DNA of 8,732 nt. Origin: Microcaldota archaeon. Its GTDB lineage: Archaea; Micrarchaeota; Micrarchaeia; Anstonellales; Bilamarchaeaceae. The stretch is from contig DYTL01000032.1 in NCBI GenBank assembly GCA_020726005.1, positions 1 through 8,732 on the forward strand. Reading direction: 5' to 3'. Shown here piece after piece: positions 5,825 to 8,732 of the stretch; the first letter of the stretch is position 1; each line of letters starts with the position of its first letter. A model generated the notes under the pieces. It was not told the origin of the DNA and did no database searches. It was given only the letters and a program-made list of their open reading frames with translations. The translations under genes were made by a program, and so were the position numbers.

Positions 5825-7017
5825 CCAAGTACTATAAGTTTTTCATCATTCATAAGAATGCCTTCTTTTCTCATAAATTGTTCGTTTGTTTTTGAATGAC
5901 CACCTATTTCAAAGAGCAGAGTATTTTCATGTATTTTAATTTCGTAATCCGGAGTTTTTTTCATTTTTTTAGGCAAAGTAATTGAAAATCCGAGATTTGC
6001 CATATGAAAGACGAAATATTCTTCTCTTAATGCACCTTTCTCGGCTTCGCGCATTAATTGTTCTGCAAACACACTCCTTAAATTTGGATGAGAAAACAAG
6101 AATTTTATAGTTGCCTTTGCCATCGCTTTCGGAGTTTTTTCTTCAACAATACGTAAAATTTCCAATTCTTTAAGCATATATGTTGTTTCATAAATTGTTG
6201 ATTTTGCATAACCGCTCATAGAAGAAAAGGAGGTATAACTAAATTCTCCTGGTTTTGAAAGTGAAAGAAAAGCAAGCAAACGTTCAGCAACGTCAACTTT
6301 ATTTTTAGTAAGATTGAACTCTGCAAGTGCATCTTCATAAATCATTTTCTTAATTAGTTTAAATATTGTATCATTACCTTCTATCTTCATTGGAAAACCA
6401 CCAACTTCTAAATACTTTTTATAATATTTTTCTACTTTTGAATGCTCCGCAAGCCATTTTATTGCAAGTTTATTGTCAATTGCATCATCTATAGTTGCAA
6501 AGTATTTTTCTCCTTCAATGAGATAAAAGTATTCCCCAAAGCTCAGTGGAGTAATTTGAAGATTGATTGCTCTTCTTCCAAGTAAAATACTTCCTTTTTT
6601 TAATGAAGCAGTTGAGGATCCGGAGCAAACTATCTGAATGTTAAAATTATCATATACATTCTTCAATTCTTCAACCCACCCCGAATATTTGTGGATTTCG
6701 TCTATAAAAATAAGTGTATAACCTAGACGATAAACTTCCTCTATTACTGCATAAAGCGTTTCTGATTTAATTAGAATAGAATCTGCTGAAAAATAAAAAG
6801 CATTTTTTATTTCTTGATCTTGAAATAGTTGAAGCAATATTGTGGTTTTTCCTATTCCACGTACTCCAGAAAGCAGAATTAATGGTTTTTTATTCAATGT
6901 TATTTTATGAGATTCTATCATTTTTTTAATTTCTTCATAAATAAATCTTTTTCTATAATCTTTAACATATACTGCATTCTCAATAGCAATACGGTATAAT
7001 TTATCAATATTGACCAT
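5797..7017 (-). CDS. AAA ATPase with DUF4143-like C-terminal domain
   Basis: A 406-aa protein of the archaeal AAA_14/DUF4143 ATPase group. Walker A is GVRGIGKTT at 51-59, Walker B is LIFIDEIH at 102-109, a sensor-like CSGSS lies at 131-135, and LGRR at 146-149 is a likely arginine-finger position. A winged-helix-like region follows (about 240-292). The C-terminal domain contains TPDYEI (355-360) and LLFEIGGHSK (367-376), which resembles a PD-(D/E)xK nuclease-like core with EIGG where E-x-K is usual, so catalysis is doubtful. The family is often found in accessory or toxin-antitoxin-like and mobile contexts in archaea, and the precise function is unknown. A TATA box 27 bases before ATG 7017 points to leaderless transcription. 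The gene is bracketed by the 70-bp direct repeats, its stop lying in one and its TATA box in the other, which suggests recent acquisition or duplication. It leads the minus-strand group. Confidence 0.88.
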   Translation of the reverse strand: MVNIDKLYRIAIENAVYVKDYRKRFIYEEIKKMIESHKITLNKKPLILLSGVRGIGKTTILLQLFQDQEIKNAFYFSADSILIKSETLYAVIEEVYRLGYTLIFIDEIHKYSGWVEELKNVYDNFNIQIVCSGSSTASLKKGSILLGRRAINLQITPLSFGEYFYLIEGEKYFATIDDAIDNKLAIKWLAEHSKVEKYYKKYLEVGGFPMKIEGNDTIFKLIKKMIYEDALAEFNLTKNKVDVAERLLAFLSLSKPGEFSYTSFSSMSGYAKSTIYETTYMLKELEILRIVEEKTPKAMAKATIKFLFSHPNLRSVFAEQLMREAEKGALREEYFVFHMANLGFSITLPKKMKKTPDYEIKIHENTLLFEIGGHSKTNEQFMRKEGILMNDEKLIVLGFVQKSDQK

Positions 7018-7039
7018 ATATCTTTTATTAGATTAAACA

Positions 7040-7049
7040 TTTTTAAAAG
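7040..7049 (-). promoter_or_regulatory. TATA box for the ATPase gene
   Basis: Read on the minus strand, ACTTTTAAAA (preceded by AACAAACTAA, a plausible BRE) is centred near 7044, 27 bases before ATG 7017. That is the spacing expected for a leaderless archaeal transcript. The box lies at the inner end of repeat copy 2, so the repeat supplies the promoter core. Confidence 0.55.
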
Positions 7050-7109
7050 TTTAGTTTGTTCAGGATTCTGACTATTTTTATCTATTTTTGGTCGCTTTTT
7101 TGAACAAAA
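7040..7109. repeat. 70-bp direct repeat, copy 2
   Basis: A perfect copy of 5755-5824. Read on the minus strand it still contains the last eight codons and stop of the ATPase (FVQKSDQK), here without the rest of the gene. It therefore looks like a remnant or an attachment-type duplication. It lies between the divergent ATPase and mutase genes. Its T-rich plus strand (7075-7101) ends just before the mutase TATA box. The 7-bp inverted pair is at 7055-7061 and 7102-7108. Confidence 0.97.
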
Positions 7110-7110
7110 A

Positions 7111-7120
7111 AATTATAAAC
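7111..7120 (+). promoter_or_regulatory. TATA box for the sugar-phosphate mutase
   Basis: AATTATAAAC, preceded by an A-rich BRE-like run, is centred at about 7116, 26 bases before ATG 7142. This supports a leaderless transcript beginning at that ATG, and it argues against the in-frame TTG at 7133. The box starts two bases after the end of repeat copy 2, so the duplication boundary abuts this promoter. Confidence 0.6.
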
Positions 7121-7141
7121 CATATTAATTAATTGATAACT

Positions 7142-8542
7142 ATGCCTAAATATTTTGGTACAAATGGAATAAGAGGATTATTTAATTGGCTTACTCCGAT
7201 GCTCGCGCTTAGGGCAGCCCAAGCATTTGGCGTTTGGTCAAAACGTGGAAAAATACTTGTTGGTAGAGACATAAGGTTTACTGGAGAATGTTTAATGAGT
7301 GCGGTAAAAAGCGGGCTTGTTTCGGTTGGATGCGAAACAATTGATTTAGGAATATGCTCTGCTCCTGCCGCGGAATTTATGTTAAAAAAGGAAAACGCAG
7401 ATGGATTAATTATTATTACTGCATCACACAATCCTCCGGAATGGAACGCACTTAAGTTTGTTGATAATAAAGGAATTACGATTTCTAAAGAACGCGGAAA
7501 AGAAATAGAAAAACTTATGGATAATATTATCTTATTATCGCAATGGAACGAAGTAAAACCTATAAAAAAAATAGAAAATACAATTACCGACCATATTTTT
7601 GCAATAGAAAAAAATGTGAATTTAGGAAAAATAAAGAAAGCAAATCTAAATATTGCAGTGGATTTCGGAAATGGAACAACTTCTCTTTATTTGGAAATGT
7701 TTAAACGCATTGCAACTGTTACTGCAATAAATTCAAAAATAGACGGATATTTTTCAGGTAGACTTTCAGAACCAACCGAAGCGAATCTAAGTAAATTAAT
7801 TGAACTTGTAAAAAAAGGCAAATATGATTGTGGTTTTGCGTGGGATTGTGACGCAGATCGCTTTGTTGCAGTAGATGAGAAAGGAAATTTTATTATAGGA
7901 GATAAAGTTTTTGCACTTTCGGTTTTATTTTTATTTAAGAAGACAAAATTTCATAAATTTTGTCTACATCGGAATTTTATAAATCGTATAAAAACAAATG
8001 GAAAAAAAATAATAACAACTGTTGCAACAAGTAGAGTCGCCGAAGATATTGCAAAACAATACGGCGCACAAATAAGTTATACAAAAGTTGGAGCGCCTTA
8101 TCTCTCTGAAGCTATGTTTTCAGAAAATGCTGATATTGCAGGAGAAGAAGTAGGCGGCGTAATTTGGAAGGAAATTTCGCTTGCAAAAGATGGACTTGCA
8201 ACTGCGATGAAAATGTTGGAAGCAATTGCTGAAAAACCTTTATCTACATGGCTTGCTGAACTTCCACAATATTATAATTCAAAAACAAAAATTCCTGTTC
8301 AGAAAGAAAAGAAAAAGAAAATAATAGAAAAATTCGCAATGATGCAAAAAAGTAGAAATATAATAATCCTTGATGGAGTTAGAATAAATTTTTCTGATTC
8401 CTGGGTAATTGTGCGTGCATCAGGAACTGAGAATTACATCCGCATTTTTGCAGAAGCTAAATCCGCGAAAAAAGCAACGCAATTAGTAAAAAAGTATGAA
8501 AAGATAATAGCACGCCTAATTTTTCACGAAACGGAAAAGTGA
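7142..8542 (+). CDS. phosphohexomutase, GlmM/phosphomannomutase-like
   Basis: A 466-aa member of the alpha-D-phosphohexomutase superfamily, which shifts phosphate between C6 and C1 of hexose or glucosamine phosphates for sugar-nucleotide synthesis. All four landmarks are present: FGTNGIRG (5-12), the phosphoserine loop TASHNPPEWNALKF (93-106) with Ser95, the metal loop DCDADRF (235-241), the sugar-binding GEEVGG (334-339), and the phosphate-binding RASGTENYIR (425-434). The GEExGG form is closer to archaeal GlmM (GEENGG) than to PMM (GEESGH), but substrate cannot be settled by eye. Oddities are Cys236 where Gly is usual and Val337 at the variable position. Residues about 268-284 (TKFHKFCLHRNFINRIK) also look like an in-frame insertion, encoded around a perfect palindrome. 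The length is normal for the family. ATG 7142 is chosen on promoter spacing and the family N terminus. Confidence 0.92.
   Translation: MPKYFGTNGIRGLFNWLTPMLALRAAQAFGVWSKRGKILVGRDIRFTGECLMSAVKSGLVSVGCETIDLGICSAPAAEFMLKKENADGLIIITASHNPPEWNALKFVDNKGITISKERGKEIEKLMDNIILLSQWNEVKPIKKIENTITDHIFAIEKNVNLGKIKKANLNIAVDFGNGTTSLYLEMFKRIATVTAINSKIDGYFSGRLSEPTEANLSKLIELVKKGKYDCGFAWDCDADRFVAVDEKGNFIIGDKVFALSVLFLFKKTKFHKFCLHRNFINRIKTNGKKIITTVATSRVAEDIAKQYGAQISYTKVGAPYLSEAMFSENADIAGEEVGGVIWKEISLAKDGLATAMKMLEAIAEKPLSTWLAELPQYYNSKTKIPVQKEKKKKIIEKFAMMQKSRNIIILDGVRINFSDSWVIVRASGTENYIRIFAEAKSAKKATQLVKKYEKIIARLIFHETEK
7941..7965. repeat. perfect palindrome, 11-bp stem and 3-base loop
   Basis: AGACAAAATTT (7941-7951), then CAT, then AAATTTTGTCT (7955-7965), a perfect inverted repeat inside the mutase gene. 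It encodes KTKFHKFCL at a point where the family alignment, from memory, has a short linker. It could fold as a hairpin in DNA or mRNA. The stem lacks a following T run, so a terminator is unlikely. Confidence 0.9.
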
Positions 8543-8647
8543 AAACACTTCTATAAACAACTGTCGTTCCGGCGTAAGTTCCTCAAAAACAGGCATAGGT
8601 CGCTCTCTTTGCATAAGAGCAAGCCGTATTCCTTTCGCAAAATTCAA
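8516..8647 (-). CDS. possible small ORF convergent with the mutase
   Basis: A minus-strand frame reads from TTG 8647 (LNFAKGIRLALMQRERPMPV and on) to TAG 8516, giving 43 aa, or 32 aa from ATG 8614. It ends TPERQLFIEVFSLFRFVKN. The composition is protein-like and more varied than a typical shadow, but I recognise no family. It overlaps the mutase 3' end by 27 bases. A minus-strand AATAAAA at 8671-8677 lies about 27 bases before the TTG. AGGAG (centred near 8664) is about 14 bases before it, too far for a good ribosome site. The same frame is open further upstream except for one TAG just before this ORF, so it could also be the end of a decayed gene. The rest of 8543-8732 holds nothing else I can support. 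Confidence 0.3.
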   Translation of the reverse strand: MNFAKGIRLALMQRERPMPVFEELTPERQLFIEVFSLFRFVKN

Positions 8648-8732
8648 GATCTACTTGAAATCTCCTTTGATTTTATTCCTACAAGTATAATGGTCAGAAC
8701 ATACAAAATATACGCAAAAAAAAATATTAAAC

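Noticed and set aside
5755..7109. Classical insertion sequence or integrase-carrying element
   Set aside because: Between the repeats there is only the ATPase gene; no transposase, integrase or terminal inverted repeats at the unit's ends were found.
7941..7965. Intrinsic terminator in the mutase gene
   Set aside because: The hairpin is mid-gene, its stem is AT-rich, and no T run follows it.

Overview
The window looks like a piece of an AT-rich archaeal genome. The valyl-tRNA synthetase is of the archaeal kind, an archease gene is present, and several genes have a TATA-like box about 26 bases before the start codon with no room for a leader (leaderless transcription). Compact spacing and short or unusual versions of the proteins would fit a reduced-genome lineage such as DPANN, but that placement is inference. 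No rRNA, tRNA, CRISPR array or recognisable transposase was seen.

Layout: bases 1-64 may hold the tail of an upstream gene. A plus-strand block follows: valS (147-2531), a short transglutaminase-like protein that keeps the cysteine motif but ends before the His/Asp part (2583-3032), archease (3044-3472) and an AzgA-like NCS2 nucleobase permease (3527-4819). Reading the other way, 7017 down to 4811, is a minus-strand group: a DUF4143-type AAA ATPase, an unrecognised 143-aa protein, a 48-aa coiled-coil protein and a 93/96-aa coiled-coil protein. A plus-strand sugar-phosphate mutase, GlmM/PMM-like (7142-8542), closes the main set. A small minus-strand ORF (8516-8647) may overlap its 3' end.

The plus-strand genes are housekeeping: translation, tRNA ligation/RNA repair support, nucleobase uptake and amino-sugar or hexose phosphate metabolism. 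The minus-strand group between the permease and the mutase looks like an accessory island. Its ATPase gene is bracketed by two identical 70-bp direct repeats, exactly 1285 bp apart. One copy covers the gene's last codons and the other carries its promoter TATA box, so the ATPase appears to have been inserted, duplicated or left over from a tandem array fairly recently. Two of the small genes downstream encode similar short coiled coils, one of them starting inside the other's stop codon, and the last gene carries a tandem 24-bp (8-residue) repeat near its C terminus. The mutase gene contains a perfect 11-bp-stem palindrome inside what looks like an in-frame insertion. These are the most unusual signals in the window.
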